Origin: Planctomycetales bacterium ZRK34
Lineage (GTDB): Bacteria > Planctomycetota > Phycisphaerae > Phycisphaerales > Zrk34
Length of the DNA: 64,000 nt
NCBI GenBank assembly: GCA_014873095.1
Contig: CP050848.1
Coordinates: 5,391,850-5,455,849, forward strand
Direction: 5' to 3'
The notes under the pieces were generated by a model that was given only the letters and a program-made list of their open reading frames with translations, had not been told where the DNA came from and ran no database searches. Below are positions 50,016 to 59,520 of this stretch, one piece after another (the stretch's first letter is position 1; every line of letters begins with the position of its first letter). The position numbers and the translations under genes are program-made.

Positions 50016-51137
50016 TCAGACCGCCGAGGTGATCACCAGGTTGTCGCGGTGAACCACTTCCGTGTAGGCGCTGCGCCCCAGCAGAGCCTCGAACTGGCTC
50101 GTCTTCTTTCCCATGATCACGCGGGTCTCATCCGAGTCATAGTTGATCAACCCACGGGCGACTTCGTGACCGCGCCCGTCGCGAACCACCACGACGTCGC
50201 CTTTCTTGTACTGACCGACCACGTCCGTGATCCCCGTCGCCAGCAGGCTGCGGCCCTGCTGCGTGAGCGCCTTGACCGCCCCATCGTCGACAGCGAGCGT
50301 GCCGGCGGGACGAACCGCCTGTCCGATCCAACGCTGGCGCTGCCCGAGGCGGCGCGGACGAGGCATAAATACCGTGCCCAACTTTTCACCGCTCATCAGG
50401 CGGCGGATCACGTTGGGCGTACGCCCGTTGGCGATCACAGCCACCTCGCCGGCGTCGGTGACCATCCGGGCCGCTTCGAGCTTCGTGACCATGCCGCCGG
50501 TGCCCATCGTGCTGGTGCCCTGGCGAATGTGCGCCCGCACAGCATTGACGTCGTCAACGCGATCCAGCGGCTGATCGTTGTCGTCGTGCAACCCATCTAC
50601 CACGCTCAGCAGGATCAACGCCTCGGCGCCCAGCGCGTTGGCCACGAGCGCTGCCAGCACATCGTTGTCGCCGAAGCGAAGCTCCGCCACAGAGACGGTG
50701 TCGTTTTCGTTGATGATCGGCACGCCGCCGATTTCGTGCAGTTCGCCGATGCAGTTGCGGATGTTCAGGTAGCGGTTTCGATCTTCGATGTCGTCGCGCG
50801 TCAGCAGCATCTGGGCTGCGTGCAGGTCGTGCTTTTTGAAAAAGTCATGCCAGCGGTCCATCAGGCCTGTCTGCCCGACCGAAGCAACCGCCTGCAGCAC
50901 GCCGACATCTTTGGGGCGCCTTTCAAGTTTCAACATCTTGCGCCCCATGGCGATCGCCCCGCTGCTGACGAGCGTGACCTGGCGGCCATCCTGAATCAAC
51001 TCCGACACCTGGTCGGCGATGCGCGACATGTAGCGCGTATCCAGTTCGCCTTTGGCATTGGTCAGAAGCTGCGAGCCGAGTTTGATGACGATGCGGCGGG
51101 CGTTGGTCAGCACATCCTGTCGAAGTTTGACGCTCAT
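50016..51137 (-). CDS. proB: Glutamate 5-kinase with PUA domain
   Basis: 373 residues. The kinase domain has IVIKLGSQLLTNAKGELDTR, VTLVSSGAIAMGRKML, PIINENDTVSVAELRFGDND and GTGGMVTKLEAARMVTDAGE; a C-terminal PUA domain starts at about 285 (GTLAVDDGAVKALTQQGRSL). It phosphorylates glutamate, the first step of proline synthesis, and the PUA part is the usual regulatory domain. The start overlaps the waaA stop by four bases, an unusual pairing. Confidence 0.95.
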   Translation of the reverse strand: MSVKLRQDVLTNARRIVIKLGSQLLTNAKGELDTRYMSRIADQVSELIQDGRQVTLVSSGAIAMGRKMLKLERRPKDVGVLQAVASVGQTGLMDRWHDFFKKHDLHAAQMLLTRDDIEDRNRYLNIRNCIGELHEIGGVPIINENDTVSVAELRFGDNDVLAALVANALGAEALILLSVVDGLHDDNDQPLDRVDDVNAVRAHIRQGTSTMGTGGMVTKLEAARMVTDAGEVAVIANGRTPNVIRRLMSGEKLGTVFMPRPRRLGQRQRWIGQAVRPAGTLAVDDGAVKALTQQGRSLLATGITDVVGQYKKGDVVVVRDGRGHEVARGLINYDSDETRVIMGKKTSQFEALLGRSAYTEVVHRDNLVITSAV

Positions 51138-52405
51138 GGAGTTTGGTTCAGCAAATCGAGGATCAGTCGGGTGTGGCGAGCGGTGGCGCCCTGCTGTTGT
51201 CGGATCACGGCGCGGCCGCGTTCGGCGAGTTCGGCAGCGGCCTGCGGGTCGAGCAGGCGTTTGACCGCATCACGCAACCCAGCGGCGTCGACGACCTGGA
51301 CAATCCCGTCGCCGGCCAGCAGTTTAGCCATCATATCGCGAAAGTCATCGGTGTTGGGGCCGATCACCGTGGGCTTGCCCAGCGCGATCGGCTCGGTCAT
51401 GTCAGAACCGTACAACGGGCAGAAGCTGCGGCCCACGACGACGACATCCGCCAGGGAATAAGCCTTGCGGAGATCACCGATGGTGTCGACGAGAATGTGC
51501 CGACCCGGCTCGGGAGATCGCGTCGTGCCATCGGGGCACTGGCTGCGACGGACGGGGTTGTTCATGGCCGCGGCCGCTTCATCAAATCGCTCGGGCTTGC
51601 GCGGGGCGATCAGCAGTTGCGCCCCGAGGTCGCCGAGCGTGTCGACGAAAAGTTTTTCCTCACCGGGCCCGCTGGAGCCGCAGACGATCAGCGGCTTGCT
51701 GCGATCGATGCCCAGCGCCGCGGTCAGCGTGTCGGCTCCGTCGACGGTATCGGCGATCCGTGCGGTGTCCCATTTCATGGTGCCGGTGACAGTGATGCGG
51801 TCGCCGGGCGTGCCCATACCCGCGAAGCGTTCGGCATAGTCTTCATCTTGCACAGCCGCCTGCGAAAGCGACGCGAAGGCCGATCGCACCAGCGGGCGAA
51901 GCATGCGGTAGCGACCGTAGCTGCGTTCGCTGAGTCGACCGTTGATGACGCACACCGAAGCGCCCCGTCGGGTGCATTCCGTCACGAAGGTCGGCCAGAC
52001 TTCAAGCTCGACAAGCCCGACGACATCCGGTTTCACCACGTCAAGAAACCGCCGCACGCTCGCGGTGAAATCCAGCGGGTAACGCACGACGGTGTGACGG
52101 GGCTCAAACAGCGCCTTGGCCCGGGCGGTGCCGGTGTCCGTCGTGGTTGATACGACGATGCGAATTGAATCACCGCCTTCGCAGGCCAGTTCATCGACGA
52201 GTTGACGGATGGCGTTGACCTCGCCGACCGACACCGCGTGAAGCATCACGGTCTTGCAGCCCGGCTTGGCAGGCTCAACATGACAATGCCCGAAGCGCCC
52301 CGCCCAGTCGGTGCGCCATTTGCCGGTGCGCCACAGTCGCCAGCCCCATAACGGACTGCTGACGATGCCCGCGGCGGCGTAAATGATGTCACTGAGAAAC
52401 GACAT
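51134..52405 (-). CDS. waaA: 3-deoxy-D-manno-octulosonic acid transferase
   Basis: 423 residues from the ATG at 52405 (the frame opens to 52627 through the next gene's leader). An N-terminal membrane segment (LSDIIYAAAGIVSSPLWGWR) is followed by GT30 motifs: HAVSVGEVNAIRQLVDELA, TDTGTARAKALF, YPLDFTASVRRFLDVVKPDV and LIAPRKPERFDE, then GRSFCPLYGSDMTEPIALGK. It adds Kdo to lipid A at the inner membrane. ATGA overlap with proB downstream. Divergent from the thioredoxin-like gene. Confidence 0.94.
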   Translation of the reverse strand: MSFLSDIIYAAAGIVSSPLWGWRLWRTGKWRTDWAGRFGHCHVEPAKPGCKTVMLHAVSVGEVNAIRQLVDELACEGGDSIRIVVSTTTDTGTARAKALFEPRHTVVRYPLDFTASVRRFLDVVKPDVVGLVELEVWPTFVTECTRRGASVCVINGRLSERSYGRYRMLRPLVRSAFASLSQAAVQDEDYAERFAGMGTPGDRITVTGTMKWDTARIADTVDGADTLTAALGIDRSKPLIVCGSSGPGEEKLFVDTLGDLGAQLLIAPRKPERFDEAAAAMNNPVRRSQCPDGTTRSPEPGRHILVDTIGDLRKAYSLADVVVVGRSFCPLYGSDMTEPIALGKPTVIGPNTDDFRDMMAKLLAGDGIVQVVDAAGLRDAVKRLLDPQAAAELAERGRAVIRQQQGATARHTRLILDLLNQTP

Positions 52406-52484
52406 GCGGCCATTGTATACACCCGGGCGCAGCCTGCTATGCTGTCGAAGCACGACGCAGCAATTGACCACGAAAGGAGCCGCC

Positions 52485-53096
52485 ATGGTTCGTGTTGAAT
52501 CCACCATGTTGACCCTCGGCACCCAAGCCCCCGATTTCGAACTGCCCAACACGCATCCTGCCGGGCCCGCGACCGTCAGCCGGTCCGACTTCGCCGGCAA
52601 GCCCCTGCTGGTGGCGTTCATCTGCAATCATTGTCCGTTCGTCAAGCACATCGCCGAGGGCTTCGCCGCCTTCGCCGGTGAGTACCAGCCCAAAGGCCTG
52701 GCGATCGTGGCGATTCAGTCCAACGACATCGCCAACTACCCCGATGACAACGCTGAGAAGATGACCGCCGAGTGCAAGCAGCGTGGTTACGACTTCCCCT
52801 ACCTGCTCGACGAATCGCAGCAAGTCGCACACGCTTACCGAGCCGCCTGCACGCCGGACTTCTTCCTTTTCGACAAGGCCCACAAGCTGGTCTACCGTGG
52901 CCAGTTCGACGAGACCCGCCCGACGCGCCACGGGCCCGGGCAGTACGACTTCGGCCAGGGCGTCACCGGCAAGGATCTGCGTGCTGCTGCCGATGCGGCG
53001 CTGGCTGGCGATCCACCGCTCGAAACTCAATACCCTTCCGCCGGTTGCAACATCAAGTGGAAGCCCGGCAACGAACCGGGTTACTTTTCCGCATGA
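52485..53096 (+). CDS. Thioredoxin-fold redoxin (AhpC/TSA-like)
   Basis: 203 residues from the ATG at 52485, preceded by AAAGGAG. The thioredoxin fold is seen in APDFELPNTHPAGPATVSRS, LLVAFICNHCPFVKHIAEGF with a CxxC (Cys-Asn-His-Cys), GLAIVAIQSND and AYRAACTPDFFLFDKAHKLV. It should be a cytoplasmic thiol oxidoreductase or peroxiredoxin-like protein; no signal peptide is present. The next gene, a methyltransferase, overlaps its stop by four bases. Confidence 0.85.
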   Translation: MVRVESTMLTLGTQAPDFELPNTHPAGPATVSRSDFAGKPLLVAFICNHCPFVKHIAEGFAAFAGEYQPKGLAIVAIQSNDIANYPDDNAEKMTAECKQRGYDFPYLLDESQQVAHAYRAACTPDFFLFDKAHKLVYRGQFDETRPTRHGPGQYDFGQGVTGKDLRAAADAALAGDPPLETQYPSAGCNIKWKPGNEPGYFSA

Positions 53097-53779
53097 GCGA
53101 TCTGCCGACCAGTGTGCTGAAGCGCGTACTCGAAGTCGAACCGATGGACACCGAGCAGGAAGTCGTCGAGTACGACGCGATGGATCACGAAACGCCCAAG
53201 GCGGCATTTATTGAACGTCTGCGTCAACTCGGCGCTCCCGGCAACGAGCAGGGCCGCATGCTCGACATCGCCACCGGTCCGGGGCACATCCCGCTTCAGT
53301 TATGCGATGCGTTCGGAAGCATCAGCGTCGTCGGCATCGATTTAGCCCCGAAGATGATCGCGATGGCTAATCGCCGGCTTGCTGAATCACCGCATACCGG
53401 GAGAATCGATTTCGTGTTAGGCGATGCTAAGAAAATGCCGTTTGCGGATGCGAGTTTTGACACGGTGTTTTCAAATACCTCGCTGCACCACTTGCCCGAA
53501 CCGCGTCCGATGCTTGCCGAGGCATGGCGCGTGCTCAAATCAGGCGGCGTGTTGTTGATTCGTGATCTGTATCGCCCGGCGGATGAAGCGACGCTGGAGA
53601 AGATCGTCGCAGAACAGACGACCGGCAGCACGGCTTTTCAACGGAAGATGTTTGCCGACAGCCTGCGAGCAGCGCTGACGCCTGATGAGTTGCTCTACCT
53701 GGCGCGAGAGGTCGGTATGACGAACATCGAAGTCGTCATCGACACCGACCGTCACATGTCACTTCAAAGCGTCGTTTAA
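53093..53779 (+). CDS. Class I SAM-dependent methyltransferase
   Basis: 228 residues from the ATG at 53093 (ATGA with the redoxin gene). The SAM fold reads MLDIATGPGHIPLQLCDAFG, VVGIDLAPKMIAMANRRLAE, DFVLGDAKKMPFADASFDTV and SLHHLPEPRPMLAEAWRVLK, with GGVLLIRDLYRP. Closest in pattern to UbiE/Methyltransf_11. The substrate is unknown. Its 3' end overlaps the convergent murQ stop by 21 bases. Confidence 0.85.
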   Translation: MSDLPTSVLKRVLEVEPMDTEQEVVEYDAMDHETPKAAFIERLRQLGAPGNEQGRMLDIATGPGHIPLQLCDAFGSISVVGIDLAPKMIAMANRRLAESPHTGRIDFVLGDAKKMPFADASFDTVFSNTSLHHLPEPRPMLAEAWRVLKSGGVLLIRDLYRPADEATLEKIVAEQTTGSTAFQRKMFADSLRAALTPDELLYLAREVGMTNIEVVIDTDRHMSLQSVV

Positions 53780-54667
53780 CCGGCCGCCGCAGGCATCGAG
53801 CCGTTGTTCCGCCTCACGGCGCGTGACGTTTCTGTGATGCATCACGACGGCGATTTTTACCGTGCCACCGGCTGCATCGAGCAACTTGAAAGAGGCATCG
53901 CGGTCGAGCCCCGTGAGCGTGGCGATGACGCGGGCGGCCCGATCGCGGAGTTTGTCGTTGGTGGCACGCAGATCGACCATGAGGTTTTCATATACGCGCC
54001 CGGTGCGGATCATCAGCGTCGTTGAAATCGTGTTCAGCGCGAGCTTCGTAGCGGTGCCGGCTTTCATGCGCGTCGAACCGGTCAGCACTTCAGGACCGGT
54101 CGCCAGCACGATCAGATGATCAGCGGCGGCGGGTTTTTCGATCGGTGAACACACGAGCATCGCCGTCAGACAGCCCGGGCATGTGCGGCGGGCATATTCG
54201 ATCGCGCCGAGTGCGTAAGGTGTGGTACCGCCGGCCGCGATGCCGATCACGGTGTCGTGTTCTGTCAGCGATAAAGCGTCGAGTTCCGCTGCGGCGCCTT
54301 GCGGGTCGTCTTCGAGACCTTCGCTGGACTTTCTCAGGGCGCAATCACCGCCGGCAATGATGCCGACGACGCGCGATGGTTCGATGTTGAATGTCGGCGG
54401 AGCTTCGGAGGCATCGAGCACGCCGAGTCGCCCTGAGGTGCCGGCCCCGAGGTATATCAGTCGTCCACCGGCTGCGAAGCGCGGCTCAGCATTTTCGATC
54501 AAGGCGGTGATCGCCGCCTCTGCTTGCGCCATTGCCTCCAATACGGCCGTGTCTTCTTCACGAATCGTGCGGACCAACTCCGCAACTGACAGCGCGTGTA
54601 GATTCATCGTGCGCGGGTTGCGCTGCTCGGTCAGCAGGTGCGATCGGTCGGCGGGTGTGTTGCTCAT
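53759..54667 (-). CDS. murQ: N-acetylmuramic acid 6-phosphate etherase
   Basis: 302 residues from the ATG at 54667, an ATGA overlap with anmK. MurQ/SIS motifs: TEQRNPRTMNLHALSVAELV, RLIYLGAGTSGRLGVLDASE, IGIAAGGTTPYALGAIEYAR and STRMKAGTATKLALNTISTT. It cleaves MurNAc-6-P to GlcNAc-6-P and lactate in cell-wall recycling. Downstream of anmK and the sodium-symporter gene, it completes a recycling route. Confidence 0.94.
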   Translation of the reverse strand: MSNTPADRSHLLTEQRNPRTMNLHALSVAELVRTIREEDTAVLEAMAQAEAAITALIENAEPRFAAGGRLIYLGAGTSGRLGVLDASEAPPTFNIEPSRVVGIIAGGDCALRKSSEGLEDDPQGAAAELDALSLTEHDTVIGIAAGGTTPYALGAIEYARRTCPGCLTAMLVCSPIEKPAAADHLIVLATGPEVLTGSTRMKAGTATKLALNTISTTLMIRTGRVYENLMVDLRATNDKLRDRAARVIATLTGLDRDASFKLLDAAGGTVKIAVVMHHRNVTRREAEQRLDACGGRLNDALK

Positions 54668-55755
54668 GGGTAGGCCCAACAGGGTTTGGGGCAGGCCGCC
54701 GGTTCACGCCCGGTCACCTGCGCCAGCGTCAACGGCAAACCGTCCTGCGAAGCCGCTCCGAGCACCGCCATCGAAATCGCCTCGCGGTACGCCCCCGGGA
54801 CGCCGAATACATCGCTGTCGACGACCTCGCCGGGCGTGTGCGCGCGAATCGAATCCACCAGCGTGCGGTTCATCGCCCCACCGCCGGCGAGGATGACCCG
54901 CTCGGCGTCATGCGTCGAATCCGCCACCAGTTGCCCGATGACGCTGCACGCTGTGGCCGCGAGGTCTTCACCGCTGCACTGGTGCTGAAAGCTTTTGGCC
55001 CAATCCGTCGCCTCATCGCCCGTGCCAAGCGATCGCCCGCCGTCCGCTTGCGCTTCGAGCATCATCCGCAGAAACTGCTCAGCTTCAGGATGAACGATGC
55101 CACGAGCCGCCGCGGCCCCGCCGGCATCGTATCGTTTTTTCAGCCATCGTCGCGCCACGTAGTCGAGCACCTGGTTGCACGCGCAGACATCACCGCCACG
55201 AATCGATGCCAGCGCCGCCTCACCGGTGTGGCGTGTCGGCGGCAGCCATGTGAAATTGGCATACCCGCCGAGGTTGACCACCGCTCGCGTTTCACTGTCG
55301 TCGCGAAACAGCAGGTGATCAGCCAGCGGTGTGATCGGCGCGCCCTCGCCGCCTGCCGCCATGTCTGCGCTGCGCAGGTCATACACCACCGGTACGTTCA
55401 ACTCACGTGCGATCGGATGCGGATTGATCAGCTGGCACGTCACGCTCAACTCGTGATAGACCGTTTGCCCGTGCACAACGACATAATCAACTTTGTCATC
55501 ACCGATCAGCTCTTTCAGGGCCAGGGCATGCGTGATGCCGAGCATCAGCGCATAGCGGGCGGCATCACCGATCGGTTTACGTTTTTGAACTGCGACCGAG
55601 TGCAACAACTTGCCGAGCGTGCGCAGCGGGCGGCTTAATGAACGAACCAGCTCGACCTTCATGTCGAGGCCATGCCCGTCGATGCGTACCAGGGCCGCAT
55701 CGAGTCCATCGATGCTGGTGCCGGTCATACAGCCTGCGATCAATCGTTCTGACAT
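54664..55755 (-). CDS. anmK: Anhydro-N-acetylmuramic acid kinase
   Basis: 363 residues. AnmK motifs: IAGCMTGTSIDGLDAALVRI, VDYVVVHGQTVYHELSVTC, VVYDLRSADMAAGGEGAPIT and AVVNLGGYANFTWLP, with ILAGGGAMNRTLVDSIRAH at the end. It phosphorylates and opens 1,6-anhydro-MurNAc to MurNAc-6-P, the substrate of MurQ. It overlaps the symporter gene by 16 bases upstream and murQ by four downstream. Confidence 0.94.
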   Translation of the reverse strand: MSERLIAGCMTGTSIDGLDAALVRIDGHGLDMKVELVRSLSRPLRTLGKLLHSVAVQKRKPIGDAARYALMLGITHALALKELIGDDKVDYVVVHGQTVYHELSVTCQLINPHPIARELNVPVVYDLRSADMAAGGEGAPITPLADHLLFRDDSETRAVVNLGGYANFTWLPPTRHTGEAALASIRGGDVCACNQVLDYVARRWLKKRYDAGGAAAARGIVHPEAEQFLRMMLEAQADGGRSLGTGDEATDWAKSFQHQCSGEDLAATACSVIGQLVADSTHDAERVILAGGGAMNRTLVDSIRAHTPGEVVDSDVFGVPGAYREAISMAVLGAASQDGLPLTLAQVTGREPAACPKPCWAYP

Positions 55756-57314
55756 GACGGCTCATCATACTCGCCCGCCCCGCTCGCTGGCGAATGGCCC
55801 AACAGGCACACGCCCAACGCCAGCGTCGTGGCGATCAACATCTTCCAAGTAAACGCCAGATCAACCGCCGCCATACCCCATCGCGTCCACGGTTGCAGGT
55901 TCAACACGAGCACCGTGACAAACCCGACCGCCAGCGCCGCGATGACAGAAGCCGTCGACCCTCGTTGCGTCAGCAGAGCCGTAAAAAACACCGCAACGAG
56001 CCCCGAATACGCAAATGCCATCACGCTGAGTGCGAACTGCAATAGCGTCTTGTCGCCCTGCTGCTGCCAGAATGCACAGAACGTCGCGAATCCGCCCAGC
56101 CACAGCCCCCACAACACCACGCCGCACCGTCCCGCCCGCAGGTAATGCCGCTCACTTTGGCCCGGTCGCAACCCGCGATACACATCGTTGATCAACGTCG
56201 ACGACATTGCATTCAATTCGCTGTTCAGCGATGACAGCGCCGCCGCGAACAGGCCCGCCATCATCAACCCGCTGACGCCGCGCGGCATCTGATCGAGAAT
56301 GAACGACAAAAACACCTGTCGATCCTCCGCCGGTCCGATCGCCGGAGCGGCATCACCCATCAGTTCCGGCCGCTGATAAAACACCCACAGCAGCAATCCC
56401 ACCACCATGAACAGCAGCGCCACCGGCACGCTGCACAGCACCCCACTGATCGCCGACCAGCTTCCCGCCTTCGCCGAGCGGCACGTCAGCATCCGCTGTG
56501 TCATGTCCTGGTCCGTGCCGTAGGCGCCGATGCCGATGAGGCTGAACCCGAACACAATCGACAGCAGCGAGTACCGGTCCGCCTGACCAGCGCCTTCGCC
56601 GGCGAGTTTGAAAGCCGTCAGTTTAGATGGCTCATCCGGCGCCGGGTGGCGCAGCGCCTCGATGATCTGCGCTCCGTCAGCCGGAATCATCTTCAGCAGC
56701 ACGATGATCGCCACCACCGCCGCCCCGATGAACACGAACGATTGAATCACATCCGTCCACACCACCGCCTCGATGCCCCCGATGAAGGTGTACACCGTGC
56801 CGACGGCGACGATCACCGCGATGGCGATGCAGATGTTGCCGGGGGTCGCCTCGCCGAAAGCGATCAGTGCCCCGGCGATCGCGCCCATGTACAGTCTCGC
56901 GCCCGAAGCGAACACCCGCCCGATCATGAACATCCCGCTGGCGGTCCGTTTAGCCGCCACGCCGTACCGCACTTCGAGCAGTTCATACACCGTCGACACG
57001 TTGTGACGGTAAAACGCGGGTATGAACACGACCGCTACCAATATCGCCCCGAGCACAGTGCCGATGTATGAACTGATGTAGGTCATGTCGCCGCGGTACG
57101 ACTCTTCGGGGGCGCCGATGAATGTCGCCGCTGAAAGCGAGGTCGCCATCACGCTCATCGCCGCCGCCCACATCGGCATGCGCCGCCCCGCGAGAAAGTA
57201 ATCGGTCGTATTGGTTTGACCGCGGCGTGTGAAATACAGACTCGCGCCGATGAGCACGACGAAATAACCGCCGAGCACGATCCAGTCGAGCCGATCGAAC
57301 ATGGCCAGCGTTGG
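55740..57314 (-). CDS. Sodium:solute symporter (SSS family)
   Basis: 524 residues from the chosen ATG at 57314 (57335 is also open). About 13-14 membrane segments, beginning with LDWIVLGGYFVVLIGASLYF. SSS features: GRRMPMWAAAMSVMATSLSA, VYTFIGGIEAVVWTDVIQS, and the later LMMAGLFAAALSSLNSELNA, typical of the sodium site in this family. It is the first gene of an operon with anmK and murQ, so the solute may be a MurNAc- or anhydro-MurNAc-type sugar or muropeptide; this is inference. Confidence 0.88.
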   Translation of the reverse strand, partial: PTLAMFDRLDWIVLGGYFVVLIGASLYFTRRGQTNTTDYFLAGRRMPMWAAAMSVMATSLSAATFIGAPEESYRGDMTYISSYIGTVLGAILVAVVFIPAFYRHNVSTVYELLEVRYGVAAKRTASGMFMIGRVFASGARLYMGAIAGALIAFGEATPGNICIAIAVIVAVGTVYTFIGGIEAVVWTDVIQSFVFIGAAVVAIIVLLKMIPADGAQIIEALRHPAPDEPSKLTAFKLAGEGAGQADRYSLLSIVFGFSLIGIGAYGTDQDMTQRMLTCRSAKAGSWSAISGVLCSVPVALLFMVVGLLLWVFYQRPELMGDAAPAIGPAEDRQVFLSFILDQMPRGVSGLMMAGLFAAALSSLNSELNAMSSTLINDVYRGLRPGQSERHYLRAGRCGVVLWGLWLGGFATFCAFWQQQGDKTLLQFALSVMAFAYSGLVAVFFTALLTQRGSTASVIAALAVGFVTVLVLNLQPWTRWGMAAVDLAFTWKMLIATTLALGVCLLGHSPASGAGEYDEPSCQND

Positions 57315-57342
57315 CATATTGACGAAAGTGATCACACAGACG

Positions 57343-58800
57343 CTATCGGTGATTCTCGCGGTTGGCCGTCAGATATTCGTTGAAGTCGTATCGTGAGAAC
57401 TGCGACCACTTGGCGTGGCGCTTCGGCAGGTGCGATTGAAAGCGTTCGACCACCGCAGCGGACGCCGGGTCATCAGCGAGATTATGCCACTCGTTGGGGT
57501 CGACCTGATGATCATACAACTCGTTGGAACCGTCATCGTATTGAATGTATCGATAACGGGCATCGCGCAGCGCGGTGTTCTTCCAGCCGTAGTTGACCAT
57601 CGCCATGTGCGGCCAATCCGCGGCCGGATCACGCAGCAGCGGCGTGAGGCTGTGACCTTCCAGCGTCTGCGGGGGCGAGGGCAGCGAGGTCATTTCCAGC
57701 AGGGTCGGATACAGATCGACCAGGCTCACTGGAGCGGCGACGCGCTGGTCCGCGGGCAGGTTCGGCCCAGCGATCATCAGCGGCATGTGACTCGAACGCT
57801 CCCAGAGCGTCTGCTTCGAAAAGTGGTTCTTCTCGCCGAGGTGATACCCGTGGTCGGACCACAGCACGATGATCGTGTTGTCGGCATAGGGGCTGTCGTC
57901 GAGCGCATCGAGCACGCGCCCGACCTGCGCATCGGCGAACATCACGCAGGCGAGATAGGCCTGAATGATCGCGGGCCACTGTTTATTGGCGATGGCCCAT
58001 TCGGTATCGGGCATCATTGGCGCCTCGTTGACGGCCACACCCGTCGGCGGCACATCGGCAAGGTCGTCACGCTGGTAAGCGGGCATGGCCAATGCATCAC
58101 GTTGAAACTTGTCGAACCACTTCTGCGGCACATGCCATGGCACGTGCGGGCGCTGCATGCCGACCGCAAGGAAGAACGGCTTGTCATGTTGACGCTGCAG
58201 GCGCTGGATCGCCCAGTCGGCAGATTTGTAATCCGGCATGTCATCATCGCGATCGGGAAAAGCGCCCCAGTCGGTCTGTGTGTGCCCGTGCTTGTTGTCG
58301 AACCACGCGGGGTCGTAGTTCATCCGTTTGGCGGGTTTGGGCCCGAAGGCGCCCATGCGTCCGCCGTCTTCCTCGAACGCACCGGCCCCGCCGCCCTGAT
58401 GATAAATCTTGCCGACGCACATCGTGTGGTAACCATGATCGGCGAACCAGGTGCTCATCATGGCGGTTTGGCCACGCTGCTTGATGTATCGTTGCAGATC
58501 CTTGTCGTGGATCTGACCGTAGATGCCGGTCGTGGCGGGATGCTGCCCGATCATGAGAGCGGCTCGACTCGGCCCGCAGATCGGCGCGGCGCAGTGGGCG
58601 TTGGTGAACAGCGTGCCGCGACGGGCCAGGCGGTCGATGTTCGGCGTAACGGCGTCGGGGTGGCCGCCCATGCAGCCGACGAAGTCGTTCAGATCGTCAA
58701 CAGCGATAAAAAGGATGTTGGGCCGCTCGGCCGCAGACGCGAACGGGATCGGCCCGAACCCGATCGCTACCAGCAGAACAATCACAATCTTAAAGTACAT
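57343..58800 (-). CDS. Secreted sulfatase (iduronate-2-sulfatase-like)
   Basis: 485 residues from the ATG at 58800, with GAGGTG six bases upstream; a signal peptide (IVIVLLVAIGFGPIPFASA) follows. The sulfatase body has NILFIAVDDLNDFVGCMGGH (metal-binding Asp pair), the active-site Cys in CAAPICGPSRAALM (CxPSR, to be formylglycine), GKIYHQGGG and ALDDSPYADNTIIVLWSDHG. It removes sulfate from polysaccharides outside the cytoplasm, a planctomycete hallmark. It needs a formylglycine-generating enzyme, not in the window. Confidence 0.93.
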   Translation of the reverse strand: MYFKIVIVLLVAIGFGPIPFASAAERPNILFIAVDDLNDFVGCMGGHPDAVTPNIDRLARRGTLFTNAHCAAPICGPSRAALMIGQHPATTGIYGQIHDKDLQRYIKQRGQTAMMSTWFADHGYHTMCVGKIYHQGGGAGAFEEDGGRMGAFGPKPAKRMNYDPAWFDNKHGHTQTDWGAFPDRDDDMPDYKSADWAIQRLQRQHDKPFFLAVGMQRPHVPWHVPQKWFDKFQRDALAMPAYQRDDLADVPPTGVAVNEAPMMPDTEWAIANKQWPAIIQAYLACVMFADAQVGRVLDALDDSPYADNTIIVLWSDHGYHLGEKNHFSKQTLWERSSHMPLMIAGPNLPADQRVAAPVSLVDLYPTLLEMTSLPSPPQTLEGHSLTPLLRDPAADWPHMAMVNYGWKNTALRDARYRYIQYDDGSNELYDHQVDPNEWHNLADDPASAAVVERFQSHLPKRHAKWSQFSRYDFNEYLTANRENHR

Positions 58801-58964
58801 CAGGCACCTCACAGAATGCTCTGTTTTGTAGCAGAGCCAATGACTTGTGCAAGTTGAGAGAGGCCGAATATCAACCGAGCACCAACCCGGCACGGCCTGT
58901 TGAACTATTTTTCAGCAAAGTGTTTGCCGATGTCCATTATTGAGGATAAGGTTATCTGCAAACC

Positions 58965-59390
58965 ATGACAGACCGCTTTCGCAACATTCTGTGTGTTCTG
59001 GCTGCCCTGCTGATCGGCATGCAGGGGACGGTCTGTTGCTGTTCAGGTGCGCCGCTGGCATCGTCGAAACCGGCCGCCATCCAGACCTCATCTTCGCATT
59101 CGTGTTGCGAGTCGATGAACCAGGCGAAAGAGCATTCGAGCATGCCGACGCCTGACGACGGGCATAAGGATTCCTGTGAGCACGGCAAATGTCATCTTGC
59201 GTCAGCGAAGATTGACACGAATGCGTTAGCAGGTGCTTTTGCCGCCGGACCGCAGGTGTTTGTGCTATCGGCGCCGGCTTGCGGGGCGTTGGATACACCG
59301 GTTTATCAGCCGGTGAATTTGCCCCGAACCGGACCACCTCCGGTGATCGACCACACGCTTTTTTCCTTATCGATTCTTCTGACGATCTGA
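58965..59390 (+). CDS. Small Cys/His-rich exported protein upstream of the metal efflux operon
   Basis: 141 residues. A signal-like N-terminus (ILCVLAALLIGMQGTVCCCS) is followed by Cys/His-rich stretches: SSSHSCCESMNQAKEHSS and DGHKDSCEHGKCHLAS. A second hydrophobic stretch lies near the C-terminus. The spacing recalls small periplasmic metal-binding proteins encoded ahead of Cus/Czc systems. It precedes the outer-membrane factor gene by 130 bases. A metal-buffer role is inferred from composition only. Confidence 0.6.
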   Translation: MTDRFRNILCVLAALLIGMQGTVCCCSGAPLASSKPAAIQTSSSHSCCESMNQAKEHSSMPTPDDGHKDSCEHGKCHLASAKIDTNALAGAFAAGPQVFVLSAPACGALDTPVYQPVNLPRTGPPPVIDHTLFSLSILLTI

Positions 59391-59520
59391 TTGTTTGGCG
59401 CGCGATGTGATGCTCGCGGGCATGGTTGCCTGCACGCTTCGCCGTCGTGCGCATTTCGGATCGTTCGCATCAACTAAATTCCATAATCGCTTTCTTGGGC
59501 GCTGTGCCCGGGAGCTTCTC

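Noticed and set aside
54532..55638. Long plus-strand open frame (368 codons)
   Set aside because: It is antisense to anmK and murQ, which have full family motifs; high GC makes long shadow frames common. The same applies to frames at 50049-51461, 57415-58857 and 21359-22495.
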